Shown in pieces: positions 1 through 5,814 of a stretch of DNA of 5,814 nucleotides; the stretch's first letter is position 1; every line of letters starts with the position of its first letter. The DNA lies in the NCBI GenBank assembly GCA_031255895.1, contig JAIRRQ010000110.1, positions 1 to 5,814 on the forward strand, given 5' to 3'. The position numbers and the translations under genes were made by a program. Under the pieces are notes generated by a model. It worked only from the letters and a program-made list of their open reading frames with translations. It did no database searches and was not told where the DNA came from. Source of the stretch: Methanocalculaceae archaeon (GTDB lineage: Archaea; Halobacteriota; Methanomicrobia; Methanomicrobiales; Methanocorpusculaceae).

Positions 1-1
1 A

Positions 2-28
2 TACAAGGACGACGCGGAAAAACGATGA
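2..28 (+). CDS. possible C-terminal tail of an upstream gene (partial)
   Basis: Reading from base 2, eight codons give YKDDAEKR followed by TGA at 26-28. The charged, hydrophilic composition is typical of a soluble protein's C-terminus. The TGA overlaps an ATG at 25-27 (ATGA), a junction common in archaeal operons. Only nine codons are visible, so the call is weak and no function can be proposed. The other two frames are also open across these bases. Confidence 0.25.
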   Translation, partial: YKDDAEKR

Positions 29-387
29 AAATTATCAAGAAAACTATCGAAAAACGACATTACGCTCCGAAAAATCCAGTTCCATCGATTTTTGTGAATG
101 AGCCAGGACAAAACAGATCGAATCTCAGTGTCCGCATATGGTCGCCATCAGATTATTGGTTGGATGCGAAAGTCGAACTTTTGTGGAAATTTGTGCAGAC
201 ACTCAGTACTATTGGCATCGTAATCCAGTATAATCGGAATGTCATCTGTATCTGGCGTGATCAGACAATGTACGGCAGTCATGCTTTTAAAGCAGGATTT
301 ACAAAATATTCGCAATCCATTGCACTCGACAAAAAACAACAATTTTCGAAAAATTGTACCTCAGGTGGAAGCAATGACAGATCTTAA
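25..387 (+). CDS. doubtful 120-residue open frame, no recognised family
   Basis: An ATG at 25 opens a frame of 120 codons ending with TAA at 385-387. The same frame is open back to the window edge, so the start is uncertain. In favour of a gene: its length, an ATGA junction with a possible upstream stop, and a 14-bp overlap with the next gene, as in a compact operon. Against: I recognise no family. The product is rich in Ser, Asn, Lys and Trp, and its C-terminal third (around SKNCTSGGSNDRS) looks like translated non-coding DNA. The frame runs through a 19-bp near-palindrome, TATA-like sequences and the ribosome binding site of the next gene. No signal peptide, membrane segment or metal-binding cluster stands out. 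It may be a real small lineage-specific protein, a decayed gene, or a chance open frame in a leader region; I lean to one of the last two. Confidence 0.25.
   Translation: MKIIKKTIEKRHYAPKNPVPSIFVNEPGQNRSNLSVRIWSPSDYWLDAKVELLWKFVQTLSTIGIVIQYNRNVICIWRDQTMYGSHAFKAGFTKYSQSIALDKKQQFSKNCTSGGSNDRS
284..310 (+). promoter_or_regulatory. candidate archaeal promoter for the HEAT-polC pair
   Basis: Two AT-rich TATA-like boxes lie here: CTTTTAAAG at 284-292 and TTTACAAAATATT at 298-310. An archaeal TATA box sits about 25-27 bp before the transcript start. Either box would therefore start an RNA near 312-335, giving a leader of about 40-60 nt before the ATG at 374. No clear purine-rich BRE element was seen. 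The call rests on composition and spacing only and would be wrong if the frame over 25-387 is a real operon gene. Confidence 0.28.
339..357. repeat. 19-bp near-palindrome before the HEAT gene
   Basis: ACAATTTT (339-346) and AAAATTGT (350-357) are perfect inverted copies separated by the three bases CGA. The element ends five bases before the Shine-Dalgarno sequence at 363-368. It lies where the leader of the HEAT-polC transcript would be. It could act as DNA, as an operator just downstream of the transcription start, or as RNA, as an 8-bp hairpin next to the ribosome binding site. The symmetry is directly visible; the regulatory role is inferred. Confidence 0.5.
363..368 (+). promoter_or_regulatory. 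ribosome binding site that fixes the HEAT gene start
   Basis: AGGTGG matches the GGAGGTGA-type Shine-Dalgarno sequence and ends five bases before the ATG at 374. In-frame upstream ATGs at 239 and 281 lack such a site, and the residues between them and 374 do not resemble HEAT repeats. Position 374 is therefore the preferred start. Confidence 0.65.
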
Positions 388-856
388 AGTGTATTTCAAT
401 TTCCTTGGTGACAAATCACTTGCCACTCGTCACGCCGCAGTTGAAGAAATTGCTACAATTGGTCGGGCAAATCCCAAACAAATTGTACATGATGTAATAA
501 CGGAACTCAAGTCCAGCACGCTTGACATTCGCTGGTACCTCGGAAGATCATTGGTGAAAATGGGGCCGGAGATCATACCTCTTATCCTTGAACACGCGGA
601 GATGGAAAAAGACATGGATGTACAGAAATACTTTAGTGCAATTCTTGCATCATTCGATGAAATTGCGATTCCTCCGCTTATTTCTCTTTTTTTATCAACC
701 AATCCGACAGCACGCGGTATGGCATCCATGGCCCTCGAACAGCTTGAGACAAAGGCAATTCCAGCTTTGATTGAGGCGACCCATAATGATGATCCACAGG
801 TAAAACTTTGTGCTGAGCTAACGTTGATGAAACTCAATATCTTTGACTGTAAATAA
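374..856 (+). CDS. HEAT-repeat (PBS lyase HEAT-like) protein
   Basis: This is a 160-residue soluble protein built almost entirely of HEAT-like helical repeats. Recognisable units lie at about residues 15-30 (ATRHAAVEEIATIG), 49-76 (DIRWYLGRSLVKMG), 82-107 (VQKYFSAILASF, then IPPLISLFL), 110-139 (TARGMASMALEQL, then IPALIEA) and 140-156 (PQVKLCAELTLMKL). Each has the usual Ala/Leu-rich helix, and most pair it with an Ile-Pro-x-Leu helix. Such alpha-solenoids normally bind proteins or act as scaffolds. No catalytic residues, signal peptide or membrane segment are visible. The start at 374 is chosen from the AGGTGG site five bases upstream. The TAA overlaps the polC ATG by one base (TAATG), so the two are very probably co-transcribed and translationally coupled. 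A role with DNA polymerase D is inferred from this position only. The family call is strong; the function is unknown. Confidence 0.85.
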   Translation: MTDLKVYFNFLGDKSLATRHAAVEEIATIGRANPKQIVHDVITELKSSTLDIRWYLGRSLVKMGPEIIPLILEHAEMEKDMDVQKYFSAILASFDEIAIPPLISLFLSTNPTARGMASMALEQLETKAIPALIEATHNDDPQVKLCAELTLMKLNIFDCK

Positions 857-3800
857 TGGCGAAACTTACGACTTCACCCAGATATCGTGCATATCTTGAT
901 CATCTGATCAGCGAACTTGATCGGGCTATGAAGATTGCACAGGCCGCAAAGGCGAAGGGTTTTGATCCACGTGTGGAGGTGGAAATCTCGATCGCGAGTG
1001 ATCTTGCGGGACGTGTGGAAGCTCTGTTAAATTACAAAGGCGTCGCCAACCGCATTCGTGAGCTTGAGGAACGGATGAGTCGTGAGGAGGCGTCACTTAA
1101 GATAGGAGACGCGTTTGTATCACGCGAATTTGGGGAGACGACCCGCGAAGAGATATTGGATCATGCGATTCGTGCATCGATGGCTCTTCTTACTGAAGGT
1201 GTTGTCGCCGCACCAACAGAGGGCATTGGAAAGGTCGGCATAAAAAAAAATGATGATGGGTCCGAATATCTGGTGATTTACTATGCAGGGCCAATCCGCT
1301 CTGCAGGTGGAACGGCTCAGGCACTATCAGTTCTGGTCGGCGATTATGTTCGCCGTCTTCTGAATCTTGGCAACTACAAACCTCGTGAGGAGGAAATCGA
1401 ACGATATGTGGAAGAATTAAAGCAGTACAACGCTATTCAGAGCCTGCAGTATCTCCCAAAAGATGATGACATACGACTTATTATCCGCAATTGTCCGATC
1501 TGCATCGACGGCGAACCAACTGAGGAGGAGGAGGTCTCTGGATATCGAAATCTTGAGCGGGTGGAGACAAACGTTGTCCGAGGCGGCATGTGTCTTGTTA
1601 TTGCAGAGGGCATTGGTCTCAAGGCACCGAAGATTCAGAAAAATGTAGCGAAAATGCACCTCGATGGTTGGGAATGGCTGGAAACGCTGATTTCAGGAGT
1701 TGCTTCTTCCTCGGACGAGGAAGAGGAACTGAACATTCATCCAAAGGACAAGTACATGAGAGATATGCCAGCGGGACGCCCATCATTTTCATATCCGATG
1801 CGAAAAGGAGGATTTCGTCTGCGACTGGGACGCGGACGGAACACAGGTCTTGCAACCTGTGGATTCAATCCGGCAACACTGCACATACTGGATGATTATC
1901 TGGCTATTGGAACGCAAATGAAGATAGAACGACCGGGAAAGGCGTGTGGAGTAGTTCCCTGCGATACGATTGAGGGACCAACGATTCGCCTGAAATCAGG
2001 AGAAGTCAGGCGAATTGATACACTTGCGGAGGCAAACAAGTATGTTGATGCAAAGGAAATCGAGTACATCCTTGACGTAGGCGAAATTCTTGTCTCGTAC
2101 GGAGAATTCCTCGAAAATAACCATGTACTCGCCCCACCAAGCTACTGCGAAGAATGGTGGGTTCAAGAGGGAGGGGGAAATCATCCGAAGGATGAAGCCG
2201 AGGCCATTTCATTTGTTGCAGAAGGGGCGTATCTCCATCCTAATTATACGTGGTTTTGGGATGACTGTACAGAATATCAAATCCGATTTCTCTCCGACAA
2301 AGTAGCAGATACTGGATCCATTCGGGATGGTATTTTGTATATTCCCGTTGATCCAGAGGTGAAAACTGTTCTCGAAGAATTGCTCATCCCACATACAATC
2401 ATAGACAAGAGCTACGTGATCCAGATACCTCTCGCACTCATTGCAGGACTCGGACTTTCCTGTGATCTTCAGAAAAATGCAACATGGAATACGCTGCCAC
2501 CATTTACAAACGGCCTTGCAATGGCAGAACATCTCTCGGGTATTAAGATGCGATCAAAGGCAGGAACTCGTATCGGAGGTAGAATGGGAAGACCTGGAAA
2601 GTCAGCTCCCCGCAAAATGAAGCCACCAGTACACGTACTGTTTCCAATTGGAGAGTCGGGGGGTATGAAACGATCGATTGACAACGCAGCAAAGATCTGC
2701 AATGCAAATGTGTCGGGAGATAGGGTTTCGGGAACCGTAATGACAACAGGCCAGGTTGAGGGGATGATTTATGTGGAGACCGGCGAACGGAAATGCCCAT
2801 CATGCAATGCGGTGACCTACAAAAGTCGATGTTCGAACTGTGGCGCACACACAGATGCAGTGTACCGTTGTTCGCGGTGCAATACTCTCGCTCAGCTGGG
2901 TGAGGATGTGTGTCCAAGATGTGGTGCTCTGGTTGTCTGCCATAAAAACAGCATACTGAATATTCGACAGGAATATAATGCGGCACTTGCGACAACAAAT
3001 GTTTCGGCAAGCGATATTCCCGAATTGAAAGGTGTCCGTGGTCTTATCTCCAAAGAGCGTGTGGTTGAGTCACTGGAAAAAGGGATCCTTCGTGCGGCAA
3101 ACGAAGTCTATGTATTCCGTGACGGGACTGTGCGCTATGATATGATCGATCTGCCGCTAACGCATTTCAGACCTGCGGAGATTGCAGTTTCAATCGAAAA
3201 ACTTCGTGAAATTGGATATACGAAGGATATGCACGGTGAAGAACTAGTCTCGCATGATCAGATGGTGGAGCTGAACCCACAGGACATACTAGTGTCTGAA
3301 GACTGCGGAGAGTATCTAGTGCGAGTGGCGAAGTACATGGATCAACTTCTGGAAAAGCTGTATGGTCTTCCGGCATTTTATCATGCGAAGGTACCTGAGG
3401 ATCTGGTTGGCCAGCTCATTCTCGGTCTCGCCCCGCATACAAGCGCCGGTGTCCTCGCTCGACTAATCGGGTTTACGAAGGCAAAAGCAGGATACGCACA
3501 CCCATTCTATCATGCAGCAAAACGACGAAACTGTGATGGTGACGAAGACTGCGTGATGTTGTTGATGGATGGTCTGGTAAACTTTTCACGTTCCTTCCTC
3601 CCAAGCACCCGCGGTGGCACGATGGATGCGCCACTTGTTTTGACGACAACACTAAATCCAAAGGAAGTGGACAAGGAAACTCTGAATGTGGATGTAGTGG
3701 GGTATTATCCACTTGAGGTCTATAAGGCATGTCTTACTTACACACCACCGAAGAATCTGGAGAAAGTGGTGGATCACGTGGAGAGCCGCATTGGAACATC

Positions 3801-4290
3801 AAGACAATTTGAAGGTTTTTCTTTCACGCACGACACACGTGACATTTCGGAAGGGCCGTTGGATACGATGTACACGAATCCAATTCTGAGAGGTACGATG
3901 GATAAAATCAAGGCTGAACTGGCGCTTGCAGAACGAATTCGTGCGGTGGATACAGATGATCTTGCGGAGCGGATCATTAATAGCCATCTAATGCCGGATA
4001 TGATCGGCAATCTCCGTTCGTTTTCCAAACAATCGTTTCGTTGTCTGAAATGCAAGACGAGTTTTCGCAGAATACCTATCTCGGGGAAATGTACAAGGTG
4101 TGGTGCGGTTCTCAAGGCGACGATGCACAAGGGAAACGTAACGAAATATCTGGAAATTGCGAAGTACATGGGTGAACATTATCAATTGTCGGAGTACACG
4201 AATCAGCGTATTGCGGTGACGGAGATGAACATTTGGTCAACATTCGGACAAGAAGATAGAAAACAGATGGATCTTTCAGATTTTTTCTAA
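856..4290 (+). CDS. polC: DNA polymerase II (PolD) large subunit DP2
   Basis: This is the 1144-residue catalytic subunit of the archaeal family D replicative DNA polymerase. It works with the small subunit DP1, which carries the 3'-5' proofreading nuclease and is not in this window. The N-terminus has the family pattern (DLAGRVE near 50-56, YYAGPIRSAGGTAQALSVLVGDYVRR near 141-164). An acidic linker SSSDEEEE lies at 284-291. The block RIGGRMGRPGK (572-582) leads into KMKPPVHVLFPIG. Two zinc sites follow: C647/C650/C659/C662 and C672/C675/C686/C689. The catalytic double-psi barrel motif NCDGDED is at 892-898; D894 and D896 align with the two essential aspartates known for Pyrococcus. A third zinc site is C1063/C1066/C1079/C1082. 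The last eight residues, QMDLSDFF, form a PCNA-interacting box. No intein interrupts the gene. The length is shorter than the roughly 1260 residues of Pyrococcus, mainly through shorter linkers. The start lacks a Shine-Dalgarno sequence but overlaps the HEAT gene stop, which suggests reinitiation. Confidence 0.98.
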   Translation: MAKLTTSPRYRAYLDHLISELDRAMKIAQAAKAKGFDPRVEVEISIASDLAGRVEALLNYKGVANRIRELEERMSREEASLKIGDAFVSREFGETTREEILDHAIRASMALLTEGVVAAPTEGIGKVGIKKNDDGSEYLVIYYAGPIRSAGGTAQALSVLVGDYVRRLLNLGNYKPREEEIERYVEELKQYNAIQSLQYLPKDDDIRLIIRNCPICIDGEPTEEEEVSGYRNLERVETNVVRGGMCLVIAEGIGLKAPKIQKNVAKMHLDGWEWLETLISGVASSSDEEEELNIHPKDKYMRDMPAGRPSFSYPMRKGGFRLRLGRGRNTGLATCGFNPATLHILDDYLAIGTQMKIERPGKACGVVPCDTIEGPTIRLKSGEVRRIDTLAEANKYVDAKEIEYILDVGEILVSYGEFLENNHVLAPPSYCEEWWVQEGGGNHPKDEAEAISFVAEGAYLHPNYTWFWDDCTEYQIRFLSDKVADTGSIRDGILYIPVDPEVKTVLEELLIPHTIIDKSYVIQIPLALIAGLGLSCDLQKNATWNTLPPFTNGLAMAEHLSGIKMRSKAGTRIGGRMGRPGKSAPRKMKPPVHVLFPIGESGGMKRSIDNAAKICNANVSGDRVSGTVMTTGQVEGMIYVETGERKCPSCNAVTYKSRCSNCGAHTDAVYRCSRCNTLAQLGEDVCPRCGALVVCHKNSILNIRQEYNAALATTNVSASDIPELKGVRGLISKERVVESLEKGILRAANEVYVFRDGTVRYDMIDLPLTHFRPAEIAVSIEKLREIGYTKDMHGEELVSHDQMVELNPQDILVSEDCGEYLVRVAKYMDQLLEKLYGLPAFYHAKVPEDLVGQLILGLAPHTSAGVLARLIGFTKAKAGYAHPFYHAAKRRNCDGDEDCVMLLMDGLVNFSRSFLPSTRGGTMDAPLVLTTTLNPKEVDKETLNVDVVGYYPLEVYKACLTYTPPKNLEKVVDHVESRIGTSRQFEGFSFTHDTRDISEGPLDTMYTNPILRGTMDKIKAELALAERIRAVDTDDLAERIINSHLMPDMIGNLRSFSKQSFRCLKCKTSFRRIPISGKCTRCGAVLKATMHKGNVTKYLEIAKYMGEHYQLSEYTNQRIAVTEMNIWSTFGQEDRKQMDLSDFF
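1703..1726 (+). repeat. 10-bp inverted repeat inside polC (linker region)
   Basis: CTTCTTCCTC (1703-1712) and GAGGAAGAGG (1717-1726) flank GGAC. As RNA they form a 10-bp stem with one G-U pair and a four-base loop. The repeat lies in the codons for the Ser-rich/Glu-rich linker (residues 283-291). Serine TCT/TCC codons followed by glutamate GAA/GAG codons are naturally complementary, so it may be a by-product of the protein sequence. Confidence 0.45.
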
Positions 4291-4350
4291 TCAAAATCCC
4301 TAGTTTCAACTGTAAAAAGACGTAGTGGAGTTTTTGTCACACCATGTTTT
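4281..4350 (+). terminator. probable T-rich terminator zone of polC
   Basis: Archaeal RNA polymerase typically stops at runs of T in the non-template strand, without needing a hairpin. TTTTTTC covers the final Phe-Phe codons (4281-4287), then TTTTT follows at 4331-4335 and TTTT at 4347-4350. The exact stop point cannot be chosen from sequence alone. Confidence 0.4.
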
Positions 4351-4500
4351 CTTACATAAACAATAATTTTCGATGCGTACACTATTTCGCGGGTGAAGAA
4401 ATTCTAGTGATGAGTAATGTTTTTATTAAACATAAGAGAGAGAGAGAGAAAATTGTTGGAGAATCTATAATGCATTTTCGTTTTCTGATTTTGATTCAGG
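4291..4500. other. convergent intergenic region between polC and aspS
   Basis: These 210 bp separate two tail-to-tail genes and are AT-rich. They contain no ORF of convincing quality and no tRNA. On the + strand T-tracts occur at 4331-4335, 4347-4350, 4367-4370 and 4420-4424. On the minus strand a pyrimidine tract lies at 4434-4452. A small hairpin-capable repeat is at 4417-4433 and another, CTGA/TCAG, at 4485-4499. The arrangement fits termination of both transcripts, with nothing else assignable. Confidence 0.7.
4417..4452 (-). terminator. probable pyrimidine-tract terminator of aspS, with small hairpin
   Basis: In the aspS direction, about 48 nt after the stop codon, the transcript runs into 19 unbroken pyrimidines (4434-4452 on the + strand are all purines). 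These comprise a T4 run and seven CT units. Immediately beyond is a perfect 6-bp inverted repeat, ATGTTT at 4417-4422 and AAACAT at 4428-4433, with a five-base loop. Pyrimidine-rich tracts are known archaeal terminators. The (AG)7 core at 4435-4448 is also a simple repeat that could vary in length. Confidence 0.45.
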
Positions 4501-5790
4501 TTACGGACTAACTCTGTGCCGATCACGAGGGAAAAGTACACATTCACGGATGTTCTGGAGATTGAGCATGGTCATGATAAGACGCTCTGCGCCAAGTCCC
4601 CATCCTGCGTGTGGAGGCATGCCATAACGAAATGGGTTGAGATAGAACTCGAATGTATCTGGATCGAGGCCTTTTGCTTTGATCTGACTCATCAACAAAT
4701 CATAGATATGACAACGTTGGGCACCGGATGAAAGCTCCATTCTCGGGTGCATCATGTCAAACGCACGACAAATTTCGGGATTATTCGTGAATGGCATGGT
4801 GTAAAACGGTCTTATGGAAGACGGCCACTCGGTGATGAAGTACATCGTGCCCATTTCGTCACCAACAATTTTTTCTGCAGCAGTGGAGAGATCATCACCA
4901 AAGCTGAGTATTTCACCTTTTGCAGTTGCGATATCGATCGCTTCCTGATAAGTAATCCTGGGAAAAGGGGTATTCGGAATATCGAAATTGTTTAGCCCAA
5001 GGACAGTAAGTTCATTGCTACAGATATCCGCGATTTTCAAGTGTGCATAGGACACGATTTTTTCGAGCAGCTTCATGGCATCCAGTTCATCGGCAAACGA
5101 CATCTCGATGTCAATCGAGATTGCCTCGTTCAAGTGGCGGACTGTATTGTGCTCTTCTGCACGAAAGATTGGACCTATCTCAAAAACACGGTCGAATCCT
5201 GCGCTCATGAGCATTTGTTTGTAGAGCTGCGGACTCTGGTTGAGAAAAGCTTCCTTGTCAAAGTAAGCGAGAGGGAACAGTTCGGTTCCGCCTTCGGTTG
5301 CAGCAGCAACGATTTTTGGAGTCTGCACCTGAATAAAGTGGTGATCCCAGAGATATTCGCTGATTGCACGAAGAGCTACGTTGCGGATCAAAAAAATTGC
5401 ATTGACGCGTGGTTTGCGCAGATCAAGATATCGGATGTCAAGACGAGTGTCGAGTTCCGCTGGAACTTTTTCGGATACATCCAATGGTAGAGGAGTATCG
5501 GCATGGGAGATAACATTAAAAGTCTCCGGGACAAGTTCACGTCCTCCAGGTGCTTTTTCAATTGCCTTGACGATTCCTTCACAGGAGATAACAGACTCAC
5601 GACTTGTTTTTTTGATTGCAGCGAGTACTTCTGGGCTGACTTTTTTCTTGGGAATGGTTACCTGTAAGATACCAGTTCTGTCACGGACAAGTAGGAACGT
5701 GAGACCTCCGAGATCACGCTCTTCGTGAATCCATCCGGCAATCTCAGCACGCTCACATGCAGGAGTGACGTCTCGTATTGGTATGCGCAT
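4501..5790 (-). CDS. aspS: aspartyl-tRNA synthetase, archaeal type, probably non-discriminating
   Basis: This 429-residue class II synthetase attaches aspartate to tRNA in the cytoplasm. An N-terminal OB-fold anticodon-binding domain (about 1-100, with GWIHEERDLGG at 19-29) is followed by the catalytic core. The core has the flipping-loop segment TEGGTELFP (165-173), QSPQLYKQ (186-193), motif 2 around FRAEEH (209-214, R210) and motif 3 GWGLGAERL (396-404, R403). It ends with FPRD (420-423). The length fits archaeal/eukaryotic-type AspRS without the bacterial insertion domain. H22 and P81 occupy positions where studied archaeal non-discriminating enzymes have His and Pro and the discriminating Thermococcus enzyme has Trp and Lys. 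It therefore probably also charges tRNA-Asn, feeding the GatCAB amidotransferase. The start (MRIPIRDV) fits family N-termini. No Shine-Dalgarno site precedes it. The family call is very secure; the tRNA specificity is inferred. Confidence 0.97.
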   Translation of the reverse strand: MRIPIRDVTPACERAEIAGWIHEERDLGGLTFLLVRDRTGILQVTIPKKKVSPEVLAAIKKTSRESVISCEGIVKAIEKAPGGRELVPETFNVISHADTPLPLDVSEKVPAELDTRLDIRYLDLRKPRVNAIFLIRNVALRAISEYLWDHHFIQVQTPKIVAAATEGGTELFPLAYFDKEAFLNQSPQLYKQMLMSAGFDRVFEIGPIFRAEEHNTVRHLNEAISIDIEMSFADELDAMKLLEKIVSYAHLKIADICSNELTVLGLNNFDIPNTPFPRITYQEAIDIATAKGEILSFGDDLSTAAEKIVGDEMGTMYFITEWPSSIRPFYTMPFTNNPEICRAFDMMHPRMELSSGAQRCHIYDLLMSQIKAKGLDPDTFEFYLNPFRYGMPPHAGWGLGAERLIMTMLNLQNIRECVLFPRDRHRVSP

Positions 5791-5814
5791 AAAATCTTTT
5801 TATTATTTGTGTTT
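5791..5814 (-). promoter_or_regulatory. AT-rich 5' flank of aspS (incomplete)
   Basis: Only 24 bases lie before the aspS start within the window, and 21 of them are A or T. In gene direction they read AAACACAAATAATAAAAAG then ATTTT. There is no Shine-Dalgarno sequence, which fits a leaderless or very short-leader transcript. The TATA box expected about 25-30 bases before a leaderless start would fall at or beyond the window edge, so the promoter cannot be confirmed. Confidence 0.3.

Noticed and set aside
161..200. tRNA-like T-arm on the minus strand (GTTCGACT).
   Set aside because: The T-stem does not close properly and no matching D-arm, anticodon arm or acceptor stem is present.
148..342. 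Minus-strand open frame of 64 codons opposite the first region.
   Set aside because: It has no start signal, no recognisable protein features and no operon partner. It is the length expected by chance.
239..373. Longer HEAT protein starting at ATG 239 (205 residues).
   Set aside because: The extra 45 residues do not look like HEAT repeats and have no ribosome binding site. A good site precedes the ATG at 374.
2543..3010. Minus-strand open frame of 155 codons antisense to polC, rich in Cys, His and Pro.
   Set aside because: It is a shadow of the DP2 zinc-module codons; the conserved DP2 protein explains the sequence.
4407..4488. Possible C/D box guide RNA: GTGATGA (C-box-like) at 4407-4413 and CTGA (D-box-like) at 4485-4488.
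   Set aside because: The spacing is longer than usual for archaeal C/D RNAs. No internal D' or C' pair and no convincing terminal stem were found. Both short motifs are expected by chance.
5041..5490. Plus-strand open frame of 149 codons antisense to aspS.
   Set aside because: The opposite strand encodes a full AspRS with all class II motifs. The antisense product has no recognisable domain and no upstream signals.

Overview
The window looks like ordinary chromosome from a euryarchaeal methanogen, most likely Methanomicrobiales. It carries an intein-free large subunit of the archaeal replicative DNA polymerase D (polC/DP2), and an archaeal-type aspartyl-tRNA synthetase (aspS). Its transcription signals look archaeal: T-rich and pyrimidine-rich tracts and weak TATA-like boxes, with little Shine-Dalgarno use at two of the three secure genes. 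The order-level assignment rests on remembered similarity of the AspRS and DP2 sequences and was not checked by a search.

Layout. Positions 1-28 may hold the last codons of an upstream gene. Positions 29-373 are ambiguous: one frame stays open from the window edge to 387, but its product is unrecognisable. The stretch also carries small inverted repeats, TATA-like sequences, and an almost perfect palindrome (339-357) just before a good ribosome binding site. I favour a leader/promoter region or a decayed gene, but a real small gene is possible. Positions 374-856 encode a 160-residue HEAT-repeat protein whose stop codon overlaps the polC start (TAATG). polC fills 856-4290. A 210-bp intergenic region (4291-4500) separates it from aspS, which is on the opposite strand (4501-5790) and convergent with polC. 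This gap holds T-rich tracts and a 19-nt purine/pyrimidine tract that probably stop transcription from both sides.

How the genes work together. The HEAT protein and DP2 are probably co-transcribed and translationally coupled. DP2 is the catalytic subunit of PolD and ends in a PCNA-binding box. The HEAT protein may be a scaffold or partner, but that is inference from position. AspRS belongs to translation and shares only the terminator region with polC. Two of its residues (H22 and P81) match the non-discriminating type, which charges both tRNA-Asp and tRNA-Asn. This suggests that the organism makes Asn-tRNA by transamidation.

I found no mobile element, CRISPR array, tRNA or rRNA, and no clear sign of a novel multi-gene system. 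The most worthwhile leads are the coupled HEAT-polC pair, the palindrome before it, and the status of the open frame in the first 387 bases.
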